Shown here piece by piece: positions 1 through 7,078 of a stretch of DNA of 64,000 nt. The DNA is taken from assembly GCA_014584345.1 (NCBI GenBank), contig JACTNB010000021.1, forward strand, positions 1-64,000, read 5' to 3'. The notes beneath the pieces are model-generated. The model saw only the letters and a list, made by a program, of their open reading frames with translations, did not search any database and was not told the origin of the DNA. Every line of letters starts with the position of its first letter. Position 1 is the stretch's first letter. Made by a program: the position numbers and the translations under genes. This stretch comes from Planctomycetota bacterium. GTDB lineage: Bacteria > Planctomycetota > Planctomycetia > Planctomycetales > Planctomycetaceae.

Positions 1-1230
1 CAGCAGCACCAGCGCCACCGGCAATTCGAACGACAGGCCAAAGGCCAGGAACATCACCAACACGAAATCGAGGTAGGCGCTGATGTCGGTCATCATCGCC
101 ACGCCTGCCGGCGTCACCTTGGTCAGGAAGCCGAACACCATCGGCAGCACCAGGAAGAACGCGAAGGCGCAGCCCCCATAGAACAGCAGCAGGGCCGAGC
201 CCAGCAGTGGCAGGGCCAGGCGCTTTTCACGCTGGTACAGGCCCGGTGCCACGAAGGCCCAAGCCTGATACAGCATCCACGGCATTGCCAGCAGCAGGGC
301 CAGGAAAAAGGCGAGCTTCAGCGGGGCGAAGAACGGGCTGGCCACCTGGGTGGCGATCAGTTGGCCACCGGCGGGCAATTTGGCCAGCAATGTCATCGAT
401 TCCGGGGGATATTTCGCCAGGAAACGGGATGACGGGCTGGAGGCGGAGAACTCGAGATATTCTTCCAGTTGGACGCCCGACTTCGCCAGCGTTAACGTAA
501 CCACATAGGTTCGTGAATCCTGTACCGCGGTTTGTAACTTTTCGACGACCCCGTCGAGCAGTCCAACCAGCCAATCCAGTTTCAATCCGGGGACTTCGGG
601 CATGTCTTCCTGGGCCTGCCGAAACCCTTCGATCAGTTCCTCCTTGGCCTGATCCAGTTCATTGCGGTAGGTCGACTTCAAACTGACCAGGTTAATCCCG
701 ATTGCCAAATGGGCATTGCTTACCAGTTCCTTCACGTGTGGGCTGGCCACCGCGGCGACGGATTTTGACCTGTCCGTTGCCAGGTGGTCGCGGAACTGCT
801 GAATGGCATCGGCACTTTGCGAGTAGATGCCGTAGTCCTCATGGGCAAGGAATTTGAAGTCCTCGTCGATCGCCTCTTCCATGGCTTTCACGTCGATAGC
901 CGGTATCACGAACGCGACTTCGGGTTCTGAGTCCGGCTTGAGAAAGACCGCCGCATACCAGTTCCGCTTCTGGTCGACGCCCTGCATGGTCGGATTGGAA
1001 ATACCCACGCCCAGCATGCCCGCCTGTCCCAGCACCAGTTGACCGTATCCCGGTTGAACATCGTTGACAAAGGCAGACGCCTCCTTGAGCGTGACACTCG
1101 GGGCTTTCAGCGCGACCACTGCGGTGACAGTCTGGGGAATCAATTCCGGACCGTCGGCTGCCTGCAGCAATCCTCTCCCCAGCAGAAGCATCGTCAGGGA
1201 AAGCAAACCAATACGTGACATCAATTTCAT
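1..1230 (-). CDS. Chimeric partial ORF: exported planctomycete-type protein joined in frame to TatC core
   Basis: The frame is open from an ATG at 1228-1230 to the left edge (about 410 codons, no stop seen). The first ~275 residues start with a signal peptide (MKLMSRIGLLSLTMLLLGRG) and continue as a hydrophilic exported protein of unknown function with a helical stretch rich in Glu and Gln. From about residue 280 (near 361-395) the translation becomes TatC, the multi-spanning core of the twin-arginine translocase: IATQVASPFFAPLKLAF, then WAFVAPGLYQREKRL with the conserved Glu after the second helix, then MTDISAYLDFVL. This matches roughly residues 55-180 of Escherichia coli TatC, but the first TatC helix and its cytoplasmic HLxELR region are absent. 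The TatC part resembles gamma/betaproteobacterial sequences more than planctomycete ones. The most likely explanation is a chimeric contig end; a real fusion is less likely. Confidence 0.75.
   Translation of the reverse strand, partial: MKLMSRIGLLSLTMLLLGRGLLQAADGPELIPQTVTAVVALKAPSVTLKEASAFVNDVQPGYGQLVLGQAGMLGVGISNPTMQGVDQKRNWYAAVFLKPDSEPEVAFVIPAIDVKAMEEAIDEDFKFLAHEDYGIYSQSADAIQQFRDHLATDRSKSVAAVASPHVKELVSNAHLAIGINLVSLKSTYRNELDQAKEELIEGFRQAQEDMPEVPGLKLDWLVGLLDGVVEKLQTAVQDSRTYVVTLTLAKSGVQLEEYLEFSASSPSSRFLAKYPPESMTLLAKLPAGGQLIATQVASPFFAPLKLAFFLALLLAMPWMLYQAWAFVAPGLYQREKRLALPLLGSALLLFYGGCAFAFFLVLPMVFGFLTKVTPAGVAMMTDISAYLDFVLVMFLAFGLSFELPVALVLL
360..400. other. Probable chimera junction
   Basis: Between about 360 and 400 the minus-strand translation switches from an exported protein with no membrane spans to TatC without changing frame. 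The residues at the switch, LLAKLPAGGQL, would fit either parent, so a short stretch of shared sequence may have bridged the two. The exact breakpoint cannot be fixed from the sequence alone. Confidence 0.55.
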
Positions 1231-1885
1231 GTGTAGAGTCCTTTTGTGGGTTGGATGGTCATCAGCTGACAATCTCGGTGTGCAAATCCATCTTCAAAAC
1301 GATTTTGTAACGTGTGGGATCATTCTGTCCATACAGAAACGATTCCTTTTCCTAAATTCCGATCTTACGAGGCGTAATCCGCCCCTGTTTTTCCTGGACG
1401 CATATCGTCTGTCGTAAATGTCCAGCGGGCAAGGAGATGCTTTGCAGGGAGGAGCAGTTCCGAAAGTATTTCGGTGCATGATTCACTGCCTGTATAGCAG
1501 TAGTAAGAAGCCATAGGGCCTGCCAACGGGTTCCTGCGCCACCCGCAACGAAAAGAGTATGCGAAACCGGATCTCGGCCCCATCCCAAGGGGAAATCGCT
1601 CCTGAAGGGGGGCGTTTCGCAGCCTTCCCAACGGCAAATTCGACAAATTGTCGTGTAAAATATTCACTAACTGGTAATTCCGCCAATTTTTGGCATGGAA
1701 TGCGTTTGGAGGCAAACTCCCTCTCCCATCGAGACGATTCTTTCTGCTAGACTTGACCTGTTGCCTGGTTATATGACGGTGACAATCCGTCAGTTCCTTA
1801 CTTTCATTCCCACAAATCACCCACCCGAATATCACTGTTTCCTTCACGGGGACAAATGCCCCCAGTCCCTGTGGCAGTTACACGG
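1231..1885. other. Intergenic spacer between divergent genes
   Basis: About 650 bases separate two divergent exported-protein genes. Several frames are open here on both strands, including 160 codons at 1365-1847 on the minus strand, but none has a recognisable domain, signal peptide or convincing ribosome binding site. Promoters for both flanking genes should lie here; no clear -35/-10 pair was identified. Confidence 0.5.
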
Positions 1886-3688
1886 ATGAAACACATTATG
1901 GAATTTCATGCAGGGTCTCTGTTTTTACCCCGTCTGGCAGCGGTCGGTTTCATTTTTTTTCTGGCGACCGGCTTGTTTGTGCCTGCACGCGGGGAACAAT
2001 CGGACGAGGTCGTTCTCCAGCAGCAAGAGGAGGAACTCAAGCGACGCAACGTGGCTGTGGCATTGAATTTCTGCCGGGCTTCGTTTCATCGCATCGGCAA
2101 GTATCCCACTCCCGAGGTGATGGAAGAAGAACAGCAGAAAATCCTCAACAATCTGAATCTCAACGGCATCCAGGACGAACAGATCATTCGGCTCTACGGC
2201 GAAGTGCTCGACGAGATTGGTCAAATCAAAACCTCCGAACAGGAAACGGAATTATTCACCAACAAGTTTCGCCGGGCCGTTCGGCAAGAGCTGGTTTTTG
2301 ACTCCCTCGCTCTCGGCTTGGATTTGATGACCGGGCAATATCTGGGGGCCGTGCGCACGGGGGCCAACAGTTGGTGGGATTACCGGAATTTGCAGTGGTC
2401 CCGCGATGCGGAGATGCTGAAAATCGAAAAGGGCCGTGTGAACTCGGTCGTGCGGAAATCAACCAATTTTCTGGATACCTTCTGGAAAATGACACGGGCT
2501 AACAACATTCCCGACCGTTGGCTGGTTCGCTCCACCGATCTGGATGATCTGGAAATGGCCATGAATGAAAAGGATCATCATGTCCGACTGCGCGTGCTCC
2601 GCCGCATGGAGCCTTACATGGAGTGTTATCCCCCTTATTGGTATTATCTGGCCCGTACTCAGCAGGCGATTGGAGACCTGGATCAGGCCCTGCTGACATA
2701 TCAGCGATTGAGCACATTGGCCGAGGGGCACTTTCGCCGCGACGAAATGATGACCTCCGCGCTGGCGAATCAGGCGGTGATTCAGGCCCACCTGGGGATG
2801 CCCGAGGCGGTCGAGACGGCGGAACTGGCGCTCCAGCACTCTACTCAAGTCTGGCAGGCGAATCTGGCCTGCGCTAGAATTCTGCAACAGGCTGGCCGTA
2901 TAGCCGATGCGGAAGATGCCATTCTACGAAATCTCGACGTACAACTGGAAACCGAACAGAGCACGGTCACCTTGCTCGGCTTCTATTACGACACAAATAA
3001 CACCACCAAACTGGCACAGTACATGGCCGATGACAAGGTGCTCGCGAAAATTCCGCCCCCCGTGCTCATTCGCTATGCGTCCCGCCTCGAAGAGCAGCAA
3101 ACGCCGCAATTGTTGTGGACTGCCCTGGCCTCTTCGATGAAAATCGAACCTCAAGTTGGGTACGGTCCCGACGGAATTCTACTCACCTGTCATCCGGTGT
3201 GGGGCATCGGACGCAGCAAAATTGGCTTGCATGTCGACGGGGGCAGAATTATTCCCGGAGAACTCTCGCGCCGCGGGGAGTACGATGTCATTCGCTTCGC
3301 CAATGTGGGCGAATTCGGTGGCGTGCTCTCGGGCCCCAGTAAGTTGCCTCCGTTGAAGCTGGAAATCCAGTACGGCGACAAAACGCCCATTATGCTCGCA
3401 TTTTCCAGCCAGGGAGACGAGATCCAGCCCAAGGCGTCCGGTTCCAACGTGACCGCCGGGAATCCTATCGACGGGAACGGCTATCGACTTATCTCCGCGC
3501 AATGGGGCGAGCGTAACATCGCGCTTTCCAACCCTTTCCCGAAAACCGTGCAGCGGTCGGAAACGCTCCCCCGACTCTCCTTTCAAACAACCTCGAACCT
3601 GGGTAAGTATGCGGATGGCCAGGAATCGCGCACAGCCGGACGCGAATCGGAACGAGTCAAGGAAGCCGCCGACTCGCTGGTTCGTTAA
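1886..3688 (+). CDS. Exported protein with TPR-like repeats, unknown function
   Basis: A 600-residue protein. The ATG at 1886 (MKHIMEFHAG...) is preferred over the upstream one at 1856 because it places a short basic stretch before the hydrophobic core LAAVGFIFFLATGLFV, a normal signal peptide ending near VPARG. A charged helical region follows. Residues about 240-400 look like tetratricopeptide helices (YYLARTQQAIGDLDQALLTY and NLACARILQQAGRIADAEDA are two repeats). The C-terminal ~180 residues are predicted beta-rich (GEYDVIRFANVGEFGGVLSG). TPR proteins usually act as scaffolds, here probably in the periplasm. It stands alone: divergent from the gene on its left and convergent with the sigma factor gene on its right across a strong hairpin. 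No catalytic motif is visible and no function is proposed. Confidence 0.8.
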   Translation: MKHIMEFHAGSLFLPRLAAVGFIFFLATGLFVPARGEQSDEVVLQQQEEELKRRNVAVALNFCRASFHRIGKYPTPEVMEEEQQKILNNLNLNGIQDEQIIRLYGEVLDEIGQIKTSEQETELFTNKFRRAVRQELVFDSLALGLDLMTGQYLGAVRTGANSWWDYRNLQWSRDAEMLKIEKGRVNSVVRKSTNFLDTFWKMTRANNIPDRWLVRSTDLDDLEMAMNEKDHHVRLRVLRRMEPYMECYPPYWYYLARTQQAIGDLDQALLTYQRLSTLAEGHFRRDEMMTSALANQAVIQAHLGMPEAVETAELALQHSTQVWQANLACARILQQAGRIADAEDAILRNLDVQLETEQSTVTLLGFYYDTNNTTKLAQYMADDKVLAKIPPPVLIRYASRLEEQQTPQLLWTALASSMKIEPQVGYGPDGILLTCHPVWGIGRSKIGLHVDGGRIIPGELSRRGEYDVIRFANVGEFGGVLSGPSKLPPLKLEIQYGDKTPIMLAFSSQGDEIQPKASGSNVTAGNPIDGNGYRLISAQWGERNIALSNPFPKTVQRSETLPRLSFQTTSNLGKYADGQESRTAGRESERVKEAADSLVR

Positions 3689-3744
3689 TATACCCGCTGG
3701 GGACATTGGTCCTCATCGCGCTATCGGGAGCATGCAGCAATGCA

Positions 3745-3778
3745 ACAAGGCCCCGGAGAAGCGTCTCCGGAGCCTTGT
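3745..3778. terminator. Bidirectional hairpin terminator
   Basis: Arms acaaggc + ccggaga pair with tctccgg + gccttgt around an AGCG loop, with one c/a mismatch. It lies between the convergent genes ending at 3688 (+) and 3807 (-), as expected for a shared terminator. Confidence 0.75.
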
Positions 3779-3806
3779 CTGTTCACTCTGCACAAGTCAA
3801 TGACCC

Positions 3807-4388
3807 TCAGACCGGTTGCATGTCGGCGAGTTGCTCCCGCAACCGATGCCGAGCGGTGTGCAGACGCCGCTTGATGGTCCCGACCGGGCTACCGAAACGA
3901 GCGCTCATTTCCTGCAGGGATTGCCCCTGAAAGTAGAAGGCAGTCAGCGTATCCCGGTCCAGGTCGCGCAGCCGGCCGATACCAGCCCGCAGTTGCTCGG
4001 CCTGTTCATCGTTAAGCATGTGCTGCCACGGTTCCATGGCGTTACCTCCACTGAAGGAAGCAAACATTTCCGGATTCTGGGCCGATTCCTGTGGCCGCCG
4101 GACGGCTCGGTTGATCGACAAACGCACGGCAATTCGGTGCAGCCAACCCACGAACCGGATCGGTTCCCGAAGTTGATCGATCTTACGCATGGCCCGCAGA
4201 AACACTTCCTGGGTCACTTCATGGGCTTCGGCCGTGTTCCGCAACCGCTTCATCACGACCGAAAACACACTCCCCTGAAATTCCAGAACAAGTTCGCCGA
4301 AGGCTTCCCGATCGCCGTCTTGGGCAGCCAGCACGAGGTTGATCAGTTGAAATTCTTCCATGGTCTCTCTTGCCTTTCCAGCAGGCAT
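3807..4388 (-). CDS. ECF-type RNA polymerase sigma factor
   Basis: A 193-residue sigma-70 family protein of the short extracytoplasmic-function class. Region 2 spans about residues 16-85 (AQDGDREAFGELV, then VTQEVFLRAMRKIDQL, the core-binding and -10 recognition helices). Region 4 spans about 135-185 with the helix-turn-helix QSLQEMSARFGSPVGTIKRR that reads the -35 element. Two starts are possible: ATG at 4388, with AGGAAG six bases upstream, or ATG at 4361 (MEEFQLINL), which is where family members usually begin. No anti-sigma factor gene is adjacent. Downstream is the terminator at 3745-3778. Upstream lies a spacer with short direct and inverted repeats and a possible small gene in the same direction. 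The regulon cannot be inferred. Confidence 0.92.
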   Translation of the reverse strand: MPAGKARETMEEFQLINLVLAAQDGDREAFGELVLEFQGSVFSVVMKRLRNTAEAHEVTQEVFLRAMRKIDQLREPIRFVGWLHRIAVRLSINRAVRRPQESAQNPEMFASFSGGNAMEPWQHMLNDEQAEQLRAGIGRLRDLDRDTLTAFYFQGQSLQEMSARFGSPVGTIKRRLHTARHRLREQLADMQPV

Positions 4389-4613
4389 TGCAGCTTCCTG
4401 TTCACACGGATGACTCCCCGGGGGACTGCTTTTTCAGGTGAAAAAACATGAGGGGGAGATTTTCGCGCACGGGGCAAAAGCGTGAACGAAAACAGTGTGA
4501 CGAAAACGGCCATGCAAAATTGTTAGCGCAAACACACTCAAGGGGGAACGATCAGTAGGACTGATCACAACCAGGGTGCGGAGCGGAAGTTCGGGTTGTC
4601 CGTAGTCAAACGA
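4389..4613. promoter_or_regulatory. Spacer upstream of sigma factor gene with short repeats
   Basis: Two near-direct repeats, GTGAACGAAAAC at 4482-4493 and GTGACGAAAAC at 4497-4507, are about 15 bases apart. A 7-bp inverted repeat, gatcagt/actgatc, lies at 4550-4566 around AGG. The position fits an operator or promoter of the sigma factor gene, but no regulator is identified. Confidence 0.3.
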
Positions 4614-4940
4614 CTAACTGCGACACAGAGCGCCGTTCCGTTCACGAACGGGGGCATTTCCGAGTTCCTGTCCCCACGGGGTTTGTGACCTCACCTGCCA
4701 GCACGAGCGACCGGAAGGTAACTCGGCTTGCTTGGAACAACAGGCATATTGCGGCATGTCTCCGCAATATGCTGGCTCCGGGTGGTCATACCCATGGGGA
4801 TGCTTGCTAAACAGCCAGAAATCCAGACGTTTACCTAGCGGACGGGCGACGCCACGGACGCGTGCGGCTACGACTGCGATTTTGGCATTAATAGCAGCCA
4901 ATACAGTTGTTGCTTCGGTCATCGTGGTAATGTTCAACAT
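4614..4940 (-). CDS. Possible small protein, unknown
   Basis: A 108-codon reading frame starting at ATG 4938-4940, preceded by an unusually strong Shine-Dalgarno, AGGAGGTG, five bases from the start. The N-terminal half (MLNITTMTEATTVLAAINAK, then IAVVAARVRGVARPLGKRL) looks like an amphipathic or membrane-associated helix followed by a basic segment. The C-terminal half contains five cysteines and is low in structure. It is oriented like the sigma factor gene, 225 bases upstream of it. A perfect 11-bp inverted repeat (4744-4772) lies inside the frame. It could be a real small protein or a short leader peptide whose translation stops later by chance. No family recognised. Confidence 0.35.
   Translation of the reverse strand: MLNITTMTEATTVLAAINAKIAVVAARVRGVARPLGKRLDFWLFSKHPHGYDHPEPAYCGDMPQYACCSKQAELPSGRSCWQVRSQTPWGQELGNAPVRERNGALCRS
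4744..4772. repeat. Perfect 11-bp inverted repeat
   Basis: gcatattgcgg (4744-4754) and ccgcaatatgc (4762-4772) are separated by seven bases. In RNA this gives a stable hairpin; in DNA it could be a dimeric-regulator site. There is no T-run on either side, so a simple terminator is unlikely. Confidence 0.6.
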
Positions 4941-5244
4941 CGTCGCACCTCCTGCGGTGTACCGCAGTGTCTGGAATGAGAGAGAATCAGTTTCTTCGCT
5001 AATTGCCTTAAATCGAACCTGTATTACACCTGAGCATACTTATGATCAGGTCGGAATGGAACAGCGGAAGACTTCGCCTGGGATAAGCCGTTACGGATAA
5101 ACAGCCTCCCCAACGCACGGAATGCACTCCGCTGTTGTCCACTTGATAGTTATAACGCACCAAAGGTTCGCCGATAATTCGGATTTTTTCCCAAAGTCGG
5201 AAAAATACGAGAATTTCTGGAGGATTTCAGGGGACAAGGGGGAG
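4941..5244. other. Spacer, nothing recognised
   Basis: About 300 bases between the possible small gene and the end of the HIT gene. The stretch around 5150-5230 is locally AT-rich. No gene, hairpin terminator or RNA motif was recognised. Confidence 0.4.
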
Positions 5245-5769
5245 TTAATGGGCCTTGATCCGCGAGACGAGGTAATCGTACAAGGCTTCGAGCGATTGCG
5301 GGATCACCTTGGTATCTGCAACGACCGGCATGAAATTCGTATCCCCATTCCAGCGGGGGACGATATGCCAGTGCAAATGTCCAGGTAGCCCAGCTCCCGC
5401 AACGCGGCCCAGATTCAGACCGATATTGAAGCCTTCCGGGCGAATGGTCTCCCGCAATAGACGCACCATGTCCACCAGCAGTTGCTGGCATTCCGCCTGC
5501 ACATCCGACGGGATGTCGGCCAGATCTCCCAGATGCGAGAGAGGTGTCACCAGAAGATGGCCGTTATTGTACGGATACCGGTTAAACACGACGAACGCCT
5601 GTTTCCCGCGAAGCAGCACCAGATTCTGTCGATCGTTTTCGGCAGGTTCGTCCCGGTAGCGGCACAGGAAGCATTCCTGCGATGGGGCCGGTGCCTGCGT
5701 TTCTGCCGGGGATTCTTCCCGGGCGACATAGGCCAGTCGCCAGGGGGCCCAGATGGTTTCCATGCTCAC
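5245..5769 (-). CDS. HIT-family nucleotide hydrolase/phosphorylase
   Basis: A 174-residue histidine-triad protein. The signature HLHWHIVPRW sits at residues 131-140, with the catalytic His in the HxHxHx pattern. PYNNGHLLVTPLSH (66-79) is the conserved substrate-pocket strand. The N-terminus METIWAPWRLAYV and the CxxC at 33-36 (CFLC) are typical of the actinobacterial/planctomycete diadenosine tetraphosphate phosphorylase-like branch (Rv2613c type) rather than of the short HinT proteins. The likely reaction is cleavage of dinucleoside polyphosphates or nucleoside monophosphate conjugates in the cytoplasm. It is a single gene, with divergent purU to its right. An alternative start two codons in (METIW) is equally good. 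Confidence 0.9.
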   Translation of the reverse strand: MSMETIWAPWRLAYVAREESPAETQAPAPSQECFLCRYRDEPAENDRQNLVLLRGKQAFVVFNRYPYNNGHLLVTPLSHLGDLADIPSDVQAECQQLLVDMVRLLRETIRPEGFNIGLNLGRVAGAGLPGHLHWHIVPRWNGDTNFMPVVADTKVIPQSLEALYDYLVSRIKAH

Positions 5770-6154
5770 GGTGAAGTGCTCCTGTGGTATTGATCTTCGT
5801 GGGTGGGGTGGTCTCGATTGTAACTGCGGTTGGGCTTTGAAAGAACCTCCGCACTACTTATCCTGTGATCTTCAATACGGAAGTTGTGCTGGCGTGTGTG
5901 TTGTCAAAGTTTGATGATGGGGTGCCACTGGCCATGCCAGTGCCAGGCAAGGGATTTCATTACCCAGTCGTTATGCTGGTGAATCCTGCGGCACGCCTCC
6001 CCTCGAGGATAGCTCTGACGGTGCACTGGATCCGTGTTATTTTGTTCGTACACGCTGAGTGCCTCTCGATAAGAGTGCCCCGTGGGAACGCCTGGGGTGT
6101 TCCAGGTCGTTGCTCGCCGTGGGGCCAGGGGCCGTATTTGTCGGGTGTTGTTTC
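5770..6154. promoter_or_regulatory. Divergent promoter region with a small palindrome
   Basis: The 385-base spacer between HIT (-) and purU (+) should carry both promoters. It contains the hairpin cactggc-cat-gccagtg at 5926-5942. No known riboswitch consensus was recognised and no definite -35/-10 pair was found. Confidence 0.35.
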
Positions 6155-7015
6155 ATGCAAGTCACCATCACTGCCGTTGGTCCTGATAACCGGGGGTTGG
6201 CCGATCCTATCGTGCATTATGTCACGGGGGTGGGCGCCAACATCCACGAAATTCAAATGTATGATCGCGACAACGAGCATTTGTTCGCCATGATGCTGCG
6301 CATGGAATGGCCGGCCGAACAGGAACCTGTTTCGCTCTTGCGGAACCGACTGGAGCAGATCGGCGGTATGAAGGGACTGTCGGTGCGTGTCTGGTCGCGG
6401 GATGAACACCAGCGACCGCCCCGCCTGGCCATTTGCACCACTTACCGACCCGAGATCGCCATGGCCTTGCTGCAAAACATTCGCGATGGCAAACTTCGCG
6501 CGAAACCGGCCGTGATGATAGGAAATCGCGAGGCGTGCCGACACGTGGCAGAGCAGTTCGATGTCCCCTGGCGCGGCATCGGAGACCCCCAGGGGAATCC
6601 CAACGACGACATGCTGGTGGAACTGCTGGACGAATTCGAGGTCGATTACATCATCCTGGCCCGCTACATGCGGATATTGCCTCCCCGAGTCTGCTGGGAA
6701 TTCGCGGGTGGGCGCATCGTCAATCTTCACCATGGATTACTCCCTTCGTTTCCCGGTTTTCGCCCCTATCACGATGCCTACAGCCACCACATGTTGACAT
6801 TTGGTGCGACGGCCCATTTCATCGTGCCGGAATTGGACGCCGGGAATCAGATCATTCACCAGACCGCATTTACGGTCTTTCCTGGCACCCCGTTATCCGA
6901 AATCATTCGCCAGGGAGAATGCGAGAATGAGCCTGGCTGCCTGGTGGAGGCTGTACGGCGGGTGATCGACCTGGAGGTCGAACTGCACTTTCACCGCGTC
7001 GTCCGTAAAAAGTAA
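6155..7015 (+). CDS. purU: Formyltetrahydrofolate deformylase
   Basis: A 286-residue protein that hydrolyses 10-formyl-THF to formate and THF, supplying formate for PurT and balancing the one-carbon pool. An N-terminal ACT domain (VTITAVGPDNRGLADPIVHY, to about residue 85) is followed by the formyl-transferase fold. The catalytic Asn-His pair is in VNLHHGLLPSF, and the conserved Asp is within ELDAGNQIIHQ after GATAHFI. ATG 6155 is chosen because homology begins exactly there; an upstream in-frame start at 6059 would add 32 unrelated residues. The canonical motif is NIHHSFLPSF with a GAxPY loop, so the NLHHGLLPSFPGFRPY variant is slightly divergent and related formyl hydrolase activities cannot be excluded. 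Confidence 0.9.
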   Translation: MQVTITAVGPDNRGLADPIVHYVTGVGANIHEIQMYDRDNEHLFAMMLRMEWPAEQEPVSLLRNRLEQIGGMKGLSVRVWSRDEHQRPPRLAICTTYRPEIAMALLQNIRDGKLRAKPAVMIGNREACRHVAEQFDVPWRGIGDPQGNPNDDMLVELLDEFEVDYIILARYMRILPPRVCWEFAGGRIVNLHHGLLPSFPGFRPYHDAYSHHMLTFGATAHFIVPELDAGNQIIHQTAFTVFPGTPLSEIIRQGECENEPGCLVEAVRRVIDLEVELHFHRVVRKK

Positions 7016-7078
7016 ACCGCTACGCTCTGTCGTGGATCAGGTATCGAGTGTCGCCTCTGTCACGAACGTCCCCCTGTT

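Noticed and set aside
1365..1847. 160-codon minus-strand frame in the spacer at 1.4-1.8 kb
   Set aside because: No signal peptide, domain or ribosome binding site; amino-acid content looks random.
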